This document shows positions 1-12,009 of a DNA stretch of 64,000 nt, piece by piece. The stretch is from Mycobacterium saskatchewanense (GTDB lineage Bacteria; Actinomycetota; Actinomycetes; Mycobacteriales; Mycobacteriaceae), in contig NZ_AP022573.1 of the NCBI RefSeq assembly GCF_010729105.1, forward strand, positions 2,418,001 to 2,482,000, read 5' to 3'. Both the position numbers and the translations under genes were made by a program. Numbering within the stretch: position 1 is the first letter of the stretch; each line of letters begins with the position of its first letter. The notes under the pieces are model-generated. The model saw nothing but the letters and a program-made list of their open reading frames with translations. It was not told the origin of the DNA and ran no database searches.

Positions 1-228
1 CTCGTTGCCGGCCACCCGCAGCGACACCAGCTCGCACTCGCGCTCCACGTCGTTGACCGCGGAGTAGAAGCCGTGGATGGCCCCGTGCCCGATGTGCACC
101 TCCCCGCCGACCGGGTCCTCGACCGTGGCGTCGTCGGCGTACAGCTCGACCAGGTCGTCGGCGCTGCCCTTGGCAACCAGCGCGATGTAGCGGTTGACAG
201 TGTCGGTGATGTGTTCGGCGCTCGGCAT
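1..228 (-). CDS. SnoaL-like / ketosteroid isomerase family protein (3' end outside window)
   Basis: The first 76 residues are visible, starting at the ATG at 228 and running off the left edge. The sequence starts MPSAEHITDTVNRY and continues with a helix-rich stretch and the phrase LYADDATVEDPVGG, typical of the NTF2/SnoaL fold where an acidic residue in a cone-shaped pocket acts on small ligands such as ketosteroids. The substrate cannot be told from this fragment. It lies only 11 bp downstream of the DUF255 gene on the same strand, so it may be the last gene of that operon. Family call fairly firm, function open. Confidence 0.7.
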   Translation of the reverse strand, partial: MPSAEHITDTVNRYIALVAKGSADDLVELYADDATVEDPVGGEVHIGHGAIHGFYSAVNDVERECELVSLRVAGNE

Positions 229-239
229 GAAATGTCACG

Positions 240-2226
<1,987 letters not shown>

Positions 2227-2240
<14 letters not shown>

Positions 2241-2517
2241 CGCCGGTCCCCGGTCCGCGCGCCGACCCGTCCGGCTGGTCGGGGGCCTGCTCGACCGTGT
2301 CGGTGCCCTCGTCGGCGGCCTGGTCGGCCTCGGGGTGCCTGGGATCGAACGACTCGGGGACCTTCTTCAGCTGCCGGTTCATCGACCGCAGCAGCAGCAG
2401 CGTGGCGATCAGCAGCAGCACCACGATGAGCAACCCGACCGGGCTGGCCTTCCCGAAGTCGGGCCCGGTGTTGCGCGGCGCGTTGTCGGCGAGGACCGCC
2501 AGAAGAAGGTGGGTCAC
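2227..2517 (-). CDS. Small single-pass membrane protein (Rv1083-like)
   Basis: A 96-residue protein starting at GTG 2517, whose GTGA overlaps the stop codon of mca. One hydrophobic helix at about residues 26-45 ([19 protein letters not shown]) is followed by a charged, acidic and proline-rich tail ([17 protein letters not shown]). That fits a bitopic membrane protein with a cytoplasmic or periplasmic tail. It sits between mca and the DUF255 gene, as Rv1083 does in M. tuberculosis. A longer reading frame runs upstream through mca but only as its antiphase, so I use the overlapping GTG. Function unknown. Confidence 0.8.
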
Positions 2518-3386
2518 CCGTCGCGCTCGATCCCGGCGAACAGGTCGTCCTCGGGCAGCCGAACGGGAACCCGCGACCGGGCCAACTCGAATTCCTCGGT
2601 GGGCCAGAGCCGTTGCTGCCACGAGATCGGCGCGGCAAAAAACTCGGCGTTCGGGTCGATCTGGGTGGCGTGCGCGCGCAGGGCGTCGTCGCGCTGGCTG
2701 AAGTACGCCGAGCACTCCACCCGCGTGGTCACCCGGGACTCGAACGGATCGTTCTCGGGATCCCAGTGCTTGAGCCACTTCTTGAACGGCCCCTCCTGGC
2801 CGCGCTTGACGAACTCGTCGTGCAGCAGCTGCATCCGCGCCCGCAGGAAGCCGTGGATGTAGTAGAGCTTGGACACCGCCCACGGTTCGCCGGCGTCCGG
2901 GAAGCGCCGGTAGTCGCCTGCGGCCTCGAACGCGCCGATCGACACCTGGTGGCACCGGATGTGGTCGGGGTGGGGGTAGCCACCGTTCTCGTCGTAGGTG
3001 GTCATCACATGGGGTCGGAACTCGCGCACCACCCGCACCAGCGCCTCGACCGACTCCTCCAGCGGCACCAGGGCGAAGCAGCCCTCGGGCAGCGGTGGGG
3101 GCGGGTCTCCCGCGGGCAGCCCGGAGTCGACGAAGCCCAGCCAGGTGTGCTCCACGCCGAGGATCTCGGCGGCCTTGGCCATCTCGTCGCGACGGATCTC
3201 GGCCATGTGCTCGAGCACGTCGGGGAAGTCCATCGCCGGATTGAGGATGTCGCCGCGCTCGCCCCCGGTGAGGGTCACCACCATCACCCGATGCCCCTCG
3301 TCGGCGTAGCGGGCCAAGGTGGCCGCACCCTTGCTGGACTCGTCGTCCGGGTGGGCGTGCACCGCCATCAACCGCAGTTCGCTCAC
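2514..3386 (-). CDS. mca: Mycothiol S-conjugate amidase
   Basis: Mca cleaves mycothiol S-conjugates of electrophiles and drugs into a mercapturic acid, which is exported, and GlcN-Ins, which is recycled. The 290-residue protein has the zinc-binding LmbE/PIG-L signature HAHPDDE at residues 10-16 and a second metal motif HPDH near residue 145, with [12 protein letters not shown] around it. The GTG start at 3386 follows a G-rich ribosome binding site. It begins an operon with the Rv1083-like and DUF255 genes, joined by stop/start overlaps. It is divergent from the DUF4307 gene. Presence of Mca implies mycothiol, and so an actinobacterium. Confidence 0.95.
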   Translation of the reverse strand: MSELRLMAVHAHPDDESSKGAATLARYADEGHRVMVVTLTGGERGDILNPAMDFPDVLEHMAEIRRDEMAKAAEILGVEHTWLGFVDSGLPAGDPPPPLPEGCFALVPLEESVEALVRVVREFRPHVMTTYDENGGYPHPDHIRCHQVSIGAFEAAGDYRRFPDAGEPWAVSKLYYIHGFLRARMQLLHDEFVKRGQEGPFKKWLKHWDPENDPFESRVTTRVECSAYFSQRDDALRAHATQIDPNAEFFAAPISWQQRLWPTEEFELARSRVPVRLPEDDLFAGIERDG

Positions 3387-3499
3387 GTGCCCCCTTGTCG
3401 GTCCGCTGGTCGCCCGGTCTGCACCCTATAATTCCAGTTCCGGATCCCTGCGCGCGCCGGCGGCGGTCCGGCCGGTCCTCAATTCCCAGATACCCAGGC

Positions 3500-3934
3500 A
3501 TGACCGAAACTCCCATCTCGCGTCCCGAGTCCCGCTACGGGCGTTCCCGACTGACGCCCAGGTCCCGGCGCAGCGCGGTTATCGCCCTCGCCGTGCTGGT
3601 CGTCGCGGCCGGCGTCGCCGTCGCCGTCATCGGCTATCAGCGGCTCGCCACGAGCAGCGTGTCGGGCTCGCTGGCCGGTTACCGCGTCATCGACGACGAG
3701 ACCGCGTCGGTAACGATCAGCGTGACGCGATCCGACCCGTCGCGCCCGGTGGACTGCATCGTCCGGGTGAAGGCGAAGGACGGCAGTGAGACCGGCCGGC
3801 GCGAGGTGCTCGTCCCGCCGGCCAGCCAGGCGACGGTACAAGTGACGACGACAGTGAAGTCGTCGCAGCCGCCGGTGATGGCCGACATCTACGGTTGCGG
3901 CACCGAAGTGCCCGCTTACCTGCGCCCCGCCTGA
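3500..3934 (+). CDS. DUF4307 membrane protein (Rv1081c-like)
   Basis: A 144-residue protein with a basic N-terminus, one transmembrane helix at about 28-47 ([19 protein letters not shown]) and an extracytoplasmic domain of about 95 residues. That domain has a beta-sandwich look, with alternating [12 protein letters not shown] and [12 protein letters not shown] strands and two cysteines (DCIVRV, IYGCGT) that could form a disulfide. Length and position divergent from mca match Rv1081c. The family is widespread next to mca in actinobacteria but has no established function. ATG at 3500 is chosen because it puts the membrane helix near the N-terminus. Confidence 0.8.
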   Translation: MTETPISRPESRYGRSRLTPRSRRSAVIALAVLVVAAGVAVAVIGYQRLATSSVSGSLAGYRVIDDETASVTISVTRSDPSRPVDCIVRVKAKDGSETGRREVLVPPASQATVQVTTTVKSSQPPVMADIYGCGTEVPAYLRPA

Positions 3935-4148
3935 CCGCGCCGGCGAAGTCGAACCGCTCGACCGGGTCATCTTTTGTTTGCGCGGTGGTAACATGGGTGA
4001 ATGCACGGTTCCTGCTGGGACCGTGTATTGCTGCATTAATGGCCGTCGGGACGACGGGCCGGCAGCACACGGGGAGGACCCGGCGACCCCGGTGGCGGGG
4101 CTGACAGGCTTACGCGAATACGCGAACGACAATGAGGAGCACGACGAG

Positions 4149-4643
4149 ATGACGGACACTTCCGTGACTTGGCTGACCCAGGAGTCACATGACCGACTGA
4201 AGGCCGAGCTCGACCAGTTGATCGCCAACCGTCCAGTCATCGCCGCGGAGATCAACGATCGGCGCGAGGAGGGTGACCTGCGCGAGAACGGCGGATACCA
4301 CGCCGCCCGCGAGGAGCAGGGCCAGCAGGAGGCCCGCATCCGCCAGCTGCAGGACCTGCTCAACAACGCCAAGGTCGGCGAGGCCCCCAAGCAGTCCGGC
4401 GTCGCGCTGCCCGGTTCGGTGGTGAAGGTCTACTACAACGGCGACAAGTCCGACACCGAGACGTTCCTGATCGCCACCCGCCAGGAGGGCGTCAACGACG
4501 GCAAGCTCGAGGTGTACTCACCCAACTCCCCGCTGGGTGGCGCCCTGATCGACGCCAAAGTGGGCGAGACGCGCAGCTACGTGGTGCCCAACGGCAACAC
4601 CGTCGAGGTCACGCTGGTCAGCGCGGAGCCCTACCACTCCTAA
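4149..4643 (+). CDS. greA: Transcription elongation factor GreA
   Basis: GreA enters the RNA polymerase secondary channel and stimulates cleavage of backtracked transcripts. The 164-residue protein has the N-terminal coiled coil (residues 13-75) with the acidic tip [18 protein letters not shown], whose Asp and Glu coordinate the catalytic metal. The C-terminal FKBP-like domain ends [14 protein letters not shown]. The ATG at 4149 follows GAGG in a purine-rich leader. A leader of about 210 bp (3935-4148) separates it from the DUF4307 gene and probably holds the promoter. It ends just before a palindrome shared with convergent metB. Confidence 0.96.
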   Translation: MTDTSVTWLTQESHDRLKAELDQLIANRPVIAAEINDRREEGDLRENGGYHAAREEQGQQEARIRQLQDLLNNAKVGEAPKQSGVALPGSVVKVYYNGDKSDTETFLIATRQEGVNDGKLEVYSPNSPLGGALIDAKVGETRSYVVPNGNTVEVTLVSAEPYHS

Positions 4644-4658
4644 GTCGCATCCGTTGCG

Positions 4659-4716
4659 CGAGCAGTCGCAGACGCCGCCGCACGCCCGGCGTGTCGCGGG
4701 CTTTTGCGACTGCTCG
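4659..4716. repeat. Palindromic intergenic repeat, copy 1 (probable bidirectional terminator)
   Basis: Perfect 12-bp inverted arms CGAGCAGTCGCA (4659-4670) and TGCGACTGCTCG (4705-4716), with a GC-rich middle that can itself fold (CACGCCCGGCGTG) and TTTT before the right arm. It occupies the gap between convergent greA and metB. Related arms occur at 11840-11899 and 22580-22639. A terminator role is inferred from position. Confidence 0.75.
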
Positions 4717-4721
4717 GCGTA

Positions 4722-5888
4722 CTAACCCAGGGCTTGTTCGAGGTCGCCCAGCAGGTCGGCGATGTCCTCGATGCCCACCGACAGCCGCACCAGGTCGTCG
4801 GGCACCTCCAATTGCGAACCGGCCGTCGACGCGTGCGTCATCGCACTGGGGAGCTCGACCAGCGACTCGACCCCGCCGAGCGATTCGGCCAGGATGAACA
4901 CCTTGGTGCGGCCGCAGAGGGTTTCGGCGGCCGGGCGGCCGCCCCGCATGCGCACCGACACCATGCCGCCGAAGTCCCGCATCTGTCGCGCGGCGACGTC
5001 ATGCCCGGGGTGGCCGGGCAGGCCCGGGTACAGTACGGCACTCACCGCTGGGTGCCCGGCGAGGTACTGCGCGACCGCCATGCCGTTCTCGCTGTGCCGC
5101 TGCATCCGCAGCGCCAGGGTCTTCAGGCCGCGCAGCGTCAGGTAGGCGTCGAACGGGCCCGGCACCGCGCCGGCCCCGTTCTGCAGGAAGCCGAAGGCGT
5201 CGTCGAGCTCTTCGTCGTTGGTGATCAACGCGCCGCCCACCACGTCGGAGTGCCCGCCGATGTACTTGGTGGTCGAGTGCAACACGACGTCGGCCCCCAG
5301 CGTCAACGGCTGCTGCAGCGCCGGCGAGGCAAACGTGTTGTCCACCAACAGCTTCGCCGAGCTTTGCGCGGCAAGCTGGGCGATGGCCGGGATGTCGGCG
5401 ATGGTCAGCAGCGGGTTGGTGGGCGTCTCCACCCAGATGAGCCGGGTGCGGGGGGTGATGGCGGCGCGGACGGCGTCCAGGTCCGGCAGCGCCACCGGCG
5501 TGTACTCGACATTCCAGCGGGTGAAGACCTTGTCGATGAGCCGGAACGTCCCGCCGTAGGCGTCGTTCGGGATGACCACGTGCTCCCCGGGCCGCAGCAT
5601 GGCCCGCAGGGCGCAGTCGGTGGCGGCCATCCCGGAACTGAACGCCCGTCCGAACGCGCCCTCCTCGACCGCCGCCAGCGACGCCTCGAGCGCGGCCCGG
5701 GTCGGGTTGCCGGTGCGCGCGTACTCGAACCCGCCGCGCAACCCCCCGACGCCGTCCTGGGCGAACGTGCTGCTGGCGTAGATCGGGGCGTTGACCGCCC
5801 CGGTGGCCGGGTCCGGGCGGTAACCGGCGTGGATGGCTTTGGTCGCGAATCCGATGAACGGGTGGTGCCCGTCGCTGTCGTGGCTCAT
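4722..5888 (-). CDS. metB: Cystathionine gamma-synthase
   Basis: A 388-residue PLP-dependent enzyme of the Cys/Met metabolism family. It joins an activated homoserine ester to cysteine, giving cystathionine for methionine synthesis. The PLP lysine is K208 in HSTTKYIGGHSD. The phosphate-binding SSGMAATDCAL region is near residue 85, and the Tyr-rich YARTGNPTR motif near 57-64 belongs to the neighbouring subunit's active site. Same strand and spacing as pra and cbs further upstream, so transsulfuration genes cluster here: cbs makes cystathionine in the reverse direction. A cystathionine gamma-lyase activity cannot be excluded. Confidence 0.92.
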   Translation of the reverse strand: MSHDSDGHHPFIGFATKAIHAGYRPDPATGAVNAPIYASSTFAQDGVGGLRGGFEYARTGNPTRAALEASLAAVEEGAFGRAFSSGMAATDCALRAMLRPGEHVVIPNDAYGGTFRLIDKVFTRWNVEYTPVALPDLDAVRAAITPRTRLIWVETPTNPLLTIADIPAIAQLAAQSSAKLLVDNTFASPALQQPLTLGADVVLHSTTKYIGGHSDVVGGALITNDEELDDAFGFLQNGAGAVPGPFDAYLTLRGLKTLALRMQRHSENGMAVAQYLAGHPAVSAVLYPGLPGHPGHDVAARQMRDFGGMVSVRMRGGRPAAETLCGRTKVFILAESLGGVESLVELPSAMTHASTAGSQLEVPDDLVRLSVGIEDIADLLGDLEQALG

Positions 5889-5926
5889 CGGGCTTCAGCC
5901 TAGTGACGGGCGCGGCCGCGTCCCCT

Positions 5927-6661
5927 TCACGCCTCCCGGATCGGAAGTACCACCGTGGTCATGATCTTGTCCGCGAGCGTCTGCCGCTTCGAATCCCACA
6001 GCGGGAAAAGGAAGCCGATGAAGCAGATGACCGCGTCGACGAAGTGCGCGATCTGGCGGACGACCGACATCCCGAAGCCGATGGGTTGCCCGGTGACCTC
6101 GCTGACCACCTTGATCTTCATCACCGACTTGCCGAGGCTCGAGCCGGTGGTGCCCTGTCGGTAGCCGTAGTTCCAGACCAGGTAGGCCAGGCCGAGCAGG
6201 CTGGCCAGCCACTGGGACAGCTGGCCGATCATCGAGGGCTGGGTGGCGCAGAACTGGCTGACGTCGTACTGGGTGATGTCGGTGACGCACGACGACTGCT
6301 GGGTGCTGAAGTAGATCGCCGAGCCGATGCCCACCACGACGGCGTAGGGAATGTAGTCGATGATGAACGCCAGCACCCGGGTGAGCCAGGGCGCGTAGGA
6401 CTCGGTCGGCAGCGTGCGGATCGCCGGCCCCGGGGGCGGCGGCGCGTACCCGCCGGACGACGGCGGCGGCGGCGGGTAGGAGCCTCCGGGCGGCGGCGGG
6501 GGCGGCGGGTAGGAGCCTCCACCGGGCACCGGCGGCCCAGACGGCGAGGGCGCCGCCGCGTGCGCACCGGATGACGGCTCATGACCTCCGGGTGACCCAG
6601 GAGAACCCGGCGACGAGGGGGGTGGCGGGTAGGCGCCGCCGGGCGGCGGTTGATCGGTCAT
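5927..6661 (-). CDS. pra: Proline-rich antigen homologue, RDD-family membrane protein
   Basis: A 244-residue protein. Residues 1-110 are Pro/Gly/Ser-rich with repeated YPPPPPPPGGS-type units (low complexity, probably surface exposed). The rest is an RDD domain with transmembrane helices: WLTRVLAFIIDYIPYAVVV carries the Arg/Asp signature, followed by LASLLGLAYLVWNYGY, GSSLGKSVMKIKVV and a C-terminal helix. The length is close to the 36-kDa proline-rich antigen (Rv1078). It lies between metB and cbs on the same strand, 38 bp from metB. RDD function is unsettled; some members affect ion or solute movement. Confidence 0.9.
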   Translation of the reverse strand: MTDQPPPGGAYPPPPSSPGSPGSPGGHEPSSGAHAAAPSPSGPPVPGGGSYPPPPPPPGGSYPPPPPSSGGYAPPPPGPAIRTLPTESYAPWLTRVLAFIIDYIPYAVVVGIGSAIYFSTQQSSCVTDITQYDVSQFCATQPSMIGQLSQWLASLLGLAYLVWNYGYRQGTTGSSLGKSVMKIKVVSEVTGQPIGFGMSVVRQIAHFVDAVICFIGFLFPLWDSKRQTLADKIMTTVVLPIREA

Positions 6662-6773
6662 GGGCAACCCTTCCACTGCGGATCGGCTCGACTGGGCGGC
6701 CTTACAGTACCTGAGGGCCGAGCGGCCGGGCGAGAGCCGAATCACACCTCGGTAGGCGCCCGGCGGGGCCCCG

Positions 6774-8180
<1,407 letters not shown>

Positions 8181-8229
8181 GCGTTCATCGTCTCAAGCCC
8201 GTTCGCCGGGCGCACAGCCGCGCCGTCGG

Positions 8230-9297
8230 TCAGCCGGTGGCCTCGCGGATGTAGTCGCCGATCTGGCGCAGCGAACGAACCGCCTCCGGCAGGATCGGGG
8301 CGGCCAGCTGGAAGTCGTGGACTTGCCCCGGCCACACCCGCACCTCGGCGGGCACCCCGGCGGCCGCGAGCCGGGTGGCCGCCAGCTGCGCGTCGTGCAG
8401 CAACACCTCCGACCCCGAGACGTGGATGAGCGTCCGTGGCAGGCCCGGCTTGATGTGCTCCAAGGGCTCGTAGATCTCCTCGGGTCTGCCGTCGGTCTTG
8501 TTCTTGGCGGCCGCGCCAGCAACGAGCTCGATGAGGGCGTCGAAGGCCTTCGGGGGGAACATCGCGTCGCTCCTGATGTTCGGGTGGGCCTGTTTGAATT
8601 CCTTTGCCAGCTGCAGCAGGGGCGAGATCGCGACCAGCGCGGCCGGACCTTCCCCCTCGTCCTGCAGGCGTTGCGCCAGCGCCAGCGCGAGGTAGCCGCC
8701 GGCGGAGTCGCCGGCCAGCACGATCTGGTCCGGTGGGTAGCCGCGCTCGCGCAGCCATTGGTAGGCGTCGTGACAGTCGTTGAGGGCCATTCCCACCGAA
8801 TGCTTGGGAAGCAGCCGGTAATTGACCACCAGGATGGGCGAGTCGGCAAACTTCGACAGGGCCTCGACCAGCCGGCCGTGCGAGTTGGCTCCGCACGTCA
8901 GGAACGCGCCGCCGTGCAAGTAGAGGACCACCCGACGGGTGCCGTCGGCGGGCAGCACACCGGGCGCGCGCACGAGTTGCGCCGAGGCGTTTGGCAAGTT
9001 CACCGTTTCGCGGACGGTGGCCGACACCGGCAAGACGACGCGGGCGGCGAGATCGATGAGGCCCCACGGCCACGGCAGGTTGGGGACGTGGCTGCCGACG
9101 GCGAGGACGGGCCGGATGGTTAGCCGTGACGCGAGGGTCGCCACCCGCGCAGCAACGCTCGGCCCGGACTCGAGGACCTCGACCGGCGCACCGTCGCTGA
9201 TGGCGAATCGTCGGGCCTCGAGTTTACGAGCCTTGAGGACGTCGTGTGGGCGAACGGAATACCGGGGTGAGCCGGATACCTTGCTCGGTGCGGTCAT
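8230..9297 (-). CDS. lipU: Alpha/beta hydrolase, HSL-family lipase/esterase LipU
   Basis: A 355-residue carboxylester hydrolase of the hormone-sensitive lipase group. HGG at 128-130 forms the oxyanion hole and GDSAGG at 196-201 holds the nucleophile Ser198. The acid is probably in SGSEVLLHD and the histidine in VWPGQVHDFQ. The ATG at 9297 has AGGAG eight bases upstream, so I prefer it to the in-frame ATG ten codons further up. No signal peptide is evident. It matches Rv1076 in position. It is divergent from the SGNH hydrolase gene over a 240-bp intergenic region. Confidence 0.92.
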   Translation of the reverse strand: MTAPSKVSGSPRYSVRPHDVLKARKLEARRFAISDGAPVEVLESGPSVAARVATLASRLTIRPVLAVGSHVPNLPWPWGLIDLAARVVLPVSATVRETVNLPNASAQLVRAPGVLPADGTRRVVLYLHGGAFLTCGANSHGRLVEALSKFADSPILVVNYRLLPKHSVGMALNDCHDAYQWLRERGYPPDQIVLAGDSAGGYLALALAQRLQDEGEGPAALVAISPLLQLAKEFKQAHPNIRSDAMFPPKAFDALIELVAGAAAKNKTDGRPEEIYEPLEHIKPGLPRTLIHVSGSEVLLHDAQLAATRLAAAGVPAEVRVWPGQVHDFQLAAPILPEAVRSLRQIGDYIREATG

Positions 9298-9444
9298 GCT
9301 CGACACTCCTACGCCTTTGTAGTGCATACAGCATGTAACGAGGCTGCCGAGCGTCTGGTTTAACCCGAGTTTCCAGCCGTTCAGCGGCAGTTAAGCCAAG
9401 GCCTCGAACTTAGCTTGGCAGGCGTTCCTGAGAAGCGCGTTTGA

Positions 9445-9457
9445 CGAATCTGATTCG
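9445..9457. promoter_or_regulatory. Odd-centred palindrome between lipU and the SGNH hydrolase gene
   Basis: CGAATC-T-GATTCG is a perfect 6+1+6 inverted repeat in the 240-bp AT-richer gap between the two divergent genes. It is about 80 bp upstream of the + strand GTG and 150 bp upstream of lipU. Size and position fit a dimeric repressor or activator site, but no regulator gene is adjacent. Confidence 0.35.
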
Positions 9458-9537
9458 ATACCACATTTGATTCGCACCGTGATCACATTGTTCGTTAGCC
9501 GCCCGCGCAAACCCTCAAGCCGAACTAAAATGACGCC

Positions 9538-10494
9538 GTGATCATCCGGGTGCGGCGGCGTTCGACGATCGCCCTGGCCACGGCAGGCGCACTCGCTTCG
9601 ACGGGCACGGCCTATCTGGGCGCACGCAATCTGCTGGTCGGCCAGGCGACGCACGCACGCACCATAATCCCCAAGTCCTGGGACATCCCGCCGCGCGCGG
9701 ACGGTGTGTACACCCGCGGCGACGGGCCGGTGGAGCGGTGGCACCGCGGCATGGCCGTCGACCTGCACCTGATGATCTTCGGCGACTCGACGGCCGCCGG
9801 GTACGGCTGCATGAGCGCCGAGGAAGTCCCGGGCGTCCTGATCGCGCGCGGGCTCGCCAACCAGACCGGAAAGCGAATCCGGCTGAGTACCAAGGCCATC
9901 GTCGGCGCCACGTCCAAGGGCGTATCCAGTCAGGTCGACGCGATGTTCGTGGCCGGTCCCCCGCCGGACGTGGCGGTGATGATGCTGGGCGCCAACGACG
10001 TCACGGCCCTCAACGGCATCAGCCAGTCCGCGCAGCGGCTGTCGCTGACCGTCCGCAAGCTGCGGGCCCGCGGCGCGGTCGTGATCGTCGGGACCTGCCC
10101 CGATCTCGGCGTGATCGGTGCGATCCCGCAGCCGCTTCGTTCCCTGGCGCACGAGCGGTGCGTTCAACTCGCCCGCGCCCAGGCCGCCGTCGTCCGGGCG
10201 GCCGGCGGCGTGCCGGTCCCGCTGGCGCAGCGGCTCGCCCCCCACTTCCGGAAGAAGCCGGAGGTGATGTTCTCCGCCGACGGTTATCACCCCTCGGCGA
10301 CCGCCTACGCGCTGGCGGCGGACGCGCTGCTGGTCGCGCTGTGCGAGGCGCTCGGCGAGGACGTCGAGGAGCCCATGGTCGCGCTGCCGGCACGGCCGGC
10401 CGCGCCGATGCTCGACGCGCGCCACACCCGGCTGAGCATGCTGTCGCGGCTGTGGCGGCGCCCGCCGTCCGGGCCGAGTGCCCCGTCGTCATGA
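9538..10494 (+). CDS. SGNH/GDSL-type esterase (Rv1075c-like)
   Basis: A 318-residue protein with a basic N-terminus and hydrophobic stretch (RRRSTIALATAGALASTGTA) that may be a signal or anchor. The SGNH blocks are visible: GDS in IFGDSTAAGYG (about 80-90, nucleophile Ser), a Gly in the second block, Asn in LGANDVT (near 165) and the Asp-His pair in SADGYHPSATAY. This is a GDSL esterase, probably at or outside the membrane. GTG at 9538 starts an otherwise unsupported but length-matching frame (Rv1075c is similar in size). fadA3 follows after a 95-bp gap. Confidence 0.88.
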   Translation: MIIRVRRRSTIALATAGALASTGTAYLGARNLLVGQATHARTIIPKSWDIPPRADGVYTRGDGPVERWHRGMAVDLHLMIFGDSTAAGYGCMSAEEVPGVLIARGLANQTGKRIRLSTKAIVGATSKGVSSQVDAMFVAGPPPDVAVMMLGANDVTALNGISQSAQRLSLTVRKLRARGAVVIVGTCPDLGVIGAIPQPLRSLAHERCVQLARAQAAVVRAAGGVPVPLAQRLAPHFRKKPEVMFSADGYHPSATAYALAADALLVALCEALGEDVEEPMVALPARPAAPMLDARHTRLSMLSRLWRRPPSGPSAPSS

Positions 10495-10589
10495 CCGCCC
10501 GTCGTCGGCGACTAGATTTGTGCTAGCCCGTTTGGGTGCCATGCCAGCCGCTTTTGTAGCGAGCCCACATCCCATTGGAGGGAATCCCC

Positions 10590-11807
10590 ATGCCCGAAGC
10601 CGTCATCGTCTCCGCCGCTCGCTCGCCGATCGGCCGCGCCATGAAGGGGTCGCTGGTGAGCATGCGGCCCGACGATCTGGCCACGCAGATGGTGCGGGCG
10701 GCGCTCGACAAGGTGCCCGCCCTGAACCCGCATCAGATCGACGACCTGATGCTTGGCTGCGGCCTGCCGGGCGGTGAGTCCGGCTTCAACATGGCGCGCG
10801 TGGTCGCCGTCGAGCTCGGCTTCGACTTCCTGCCGGGCACCACGGTGAACCGCTACTGTTCGTCGTCGCTGCAGACCACCCGGATGGCCTTCCACGCGAT
10901 CAAGGCGGGCGAGGGTGACGCGTTCATCTCGGCCGGTGTCGAGACCGTGTCGCGGTTCGGTAAGGGCAACTCCGACTCGTGGCCGGATACCAAGAATCCG
11001 CTGTTCGACGAGGCCCAGGAGCGGACCGCCGCCGCGGCGTCGGGCGCCGACGAATGGCACGATCCCCGCAGCGACGGCAACGTGCCGGACGTCTACATCG
11101 CGATGGGGCAGACCGCCGAGAACGTCGCCCTGATGACCGGCATCAGCCGCGAGGACCAGGACCGCTGGGGGGTACGCAGTCAGAACCGCGCCGAGGAGGC
11201 CATCAACAGCGGGTTCTTCGAGCGCGAGATCACCCCGGTGACGCTTCCCGACGGCACGACGGTCAGCAGGGACGACGGCCCGCGCGCCGGCACGACCTAT
11301 GAGAAGGTCTCCGAGCTGAAGCCGGTTTTCCGGCCCAACGGCACTGTGACAGCGGGTAACGCCTGCCCGCTGAACGACGGCGCCGCGGCGCTGATCATCA
11401 CCAGCGACACCAAGGCCAAGGAGCTCGGGCTGACGCCGCTGGCGCGCATCGTGTCCACCGGGGTCAGCGGCCTGTCGCCGGAGATCATGGGGCTCGGCCC
11501 GATCGAGGCGTGCAAGAAGGCGCTGGCGCGCGCCGGCATGTCGATCAAAGACATCGACCTCTACGAGATCAACGAGGCGTTCGCGGTACAGGTGCTGGGC
11601 TCGGCCCGGGAGCTGGGCATGGACGAGGACAAGCTGAACGTGTCCGGCGGTGCCATCGCGCTGGGTCACCCGTTCGGCATGACCGGCGCGCGCATCGCCA
11701 CCACGCTGATCAACAACCTGCAGACGCACGACAAGACGTTCGGCCTGGAGACCATGTGCGTCGGCGGCGGCCAGGGCATGGCGATGGTGATCGAGCGGCT
11801 GAGCTGA
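10590..11807 (+). CDS. fadA3: Acetyl-CoA acyltransferase (thiolase) FadA3
   Basis: A 405-residue thiolase performing the last step of beta-oxidation, thiolytic cleavage of 3-ketoacyl-CoA. The nucleophilic Cys90 lies in NRYCSSSLQT. The C-terminal catalytic set is ALGHPFGMTGAR (His) and MCVGGGQGMA (Cys), and NEAFAVQ matches the thiolase NEAF motif. ATG at 10590 has GGAGGG nine bases upstream. The length equals Rv1074c. Degradative rather than biosynthetic use is inferred from the nearby echA9 and echA8. It ends in a palindromic repeat convergent with the BI-1 gene. Confidence 0.93.
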   Translation: MPEAVIVSAARSPIGRAMKGSLVSMRPDDLATQMVRAALDKVPALNPHQIDDLMLGCGLPGGESGFNMARVVAVELGFDFLPGTTVNRYCSSSLQTTRMAFHAIKAGEGDAFISAGVETVSRFGKGNSDSWPDTKNPLFDEAQERTAAAASGADEWHDPRSDGNVPDVYIAMGQTAENVALMTGISREDQDRWGVRSQNRAEEAINSGFFEREITPVTLPDGTTVSRDDGPRAGTTYEKVSELKPVFRPNGTVTAGNACPLNDGAAALIITSDTKAKELGLTPLARIVSTGVSGLSPEIMGLGPIEACKKALARAGMSIKDIDLYEINEAFAVQVLGSARELGMDEDKLNVSGGAIALGHPFGMTGARIATTLINNLQTHDKTFGLETMCVGGGQGMAMVIERLS

Positions 11808-11839
11808 CGCCGGGCAGCTGACCCCGCGCGCCAGTTCCC

Positions 11840-11899
11840 GCGAGCAGACGCAAGAGCCTTACGACACGCCGCGCGGCATGCGCTTTTGCGTCTGCTCGC
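11840..11899. repeat. Palindromic intergenic repeat, copy 2
   Basis: Perfect 14-bp arms GCGAGCAGACGCAA (11840-11853) and TTGCGTCTGCTCGC (11886-11899), again with TTTT on the inner side of the right arm and a GC-rich centre. It lies between convergent fadA3 and the BI-1 gene, next to a separate strong terminator. It is near-identical in its arms to the copies at 4659 and 22580. Confidence 0.8.
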
Positions 11900-11960
11900 C
11901 CGAGGAGCCGAGGCCCCGGAGCCGAGGCCCCGCGAGCGCCGGGAAACGCACGCCGCACCG

Positions 11961-11994
11961 AAAAAACCGGCACGCCGATCGGCGTGCCGGTTTT
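11961..11994 (-). terminator. Rho-independent terminator of the BI-1 family gene
   Basis: Perfect 14-bp arms AAAACCGGCACGCC (11963-11976) and GGCGTGCCGGTTTT (11981-11994) flank a GATC loop. Read on the minus strand the stem is followed by six T residues, so it best serves the minus-strand gene ending at 12010, only 16 bp away. It also ends in TTTT in the plus direction and could serve fadA3 too. Confidence 0.88.
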
Positions 11995-12009
11995 CTGCAT
12001 CGGGCCTTG

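Noticed and set aside
4704..5903. 399-codon plus-strand open frame opposite metB
   Set aside because: It mirrors metB exactly in extent and encodes a His/Arg/Gly-rich string with no family likeness.
10512..11729. 405-codon minus-strand frame opposite fadA3
   Set aside because: Antisense shadow; fadA3 has clear thiolase motifs and a ribosome site.
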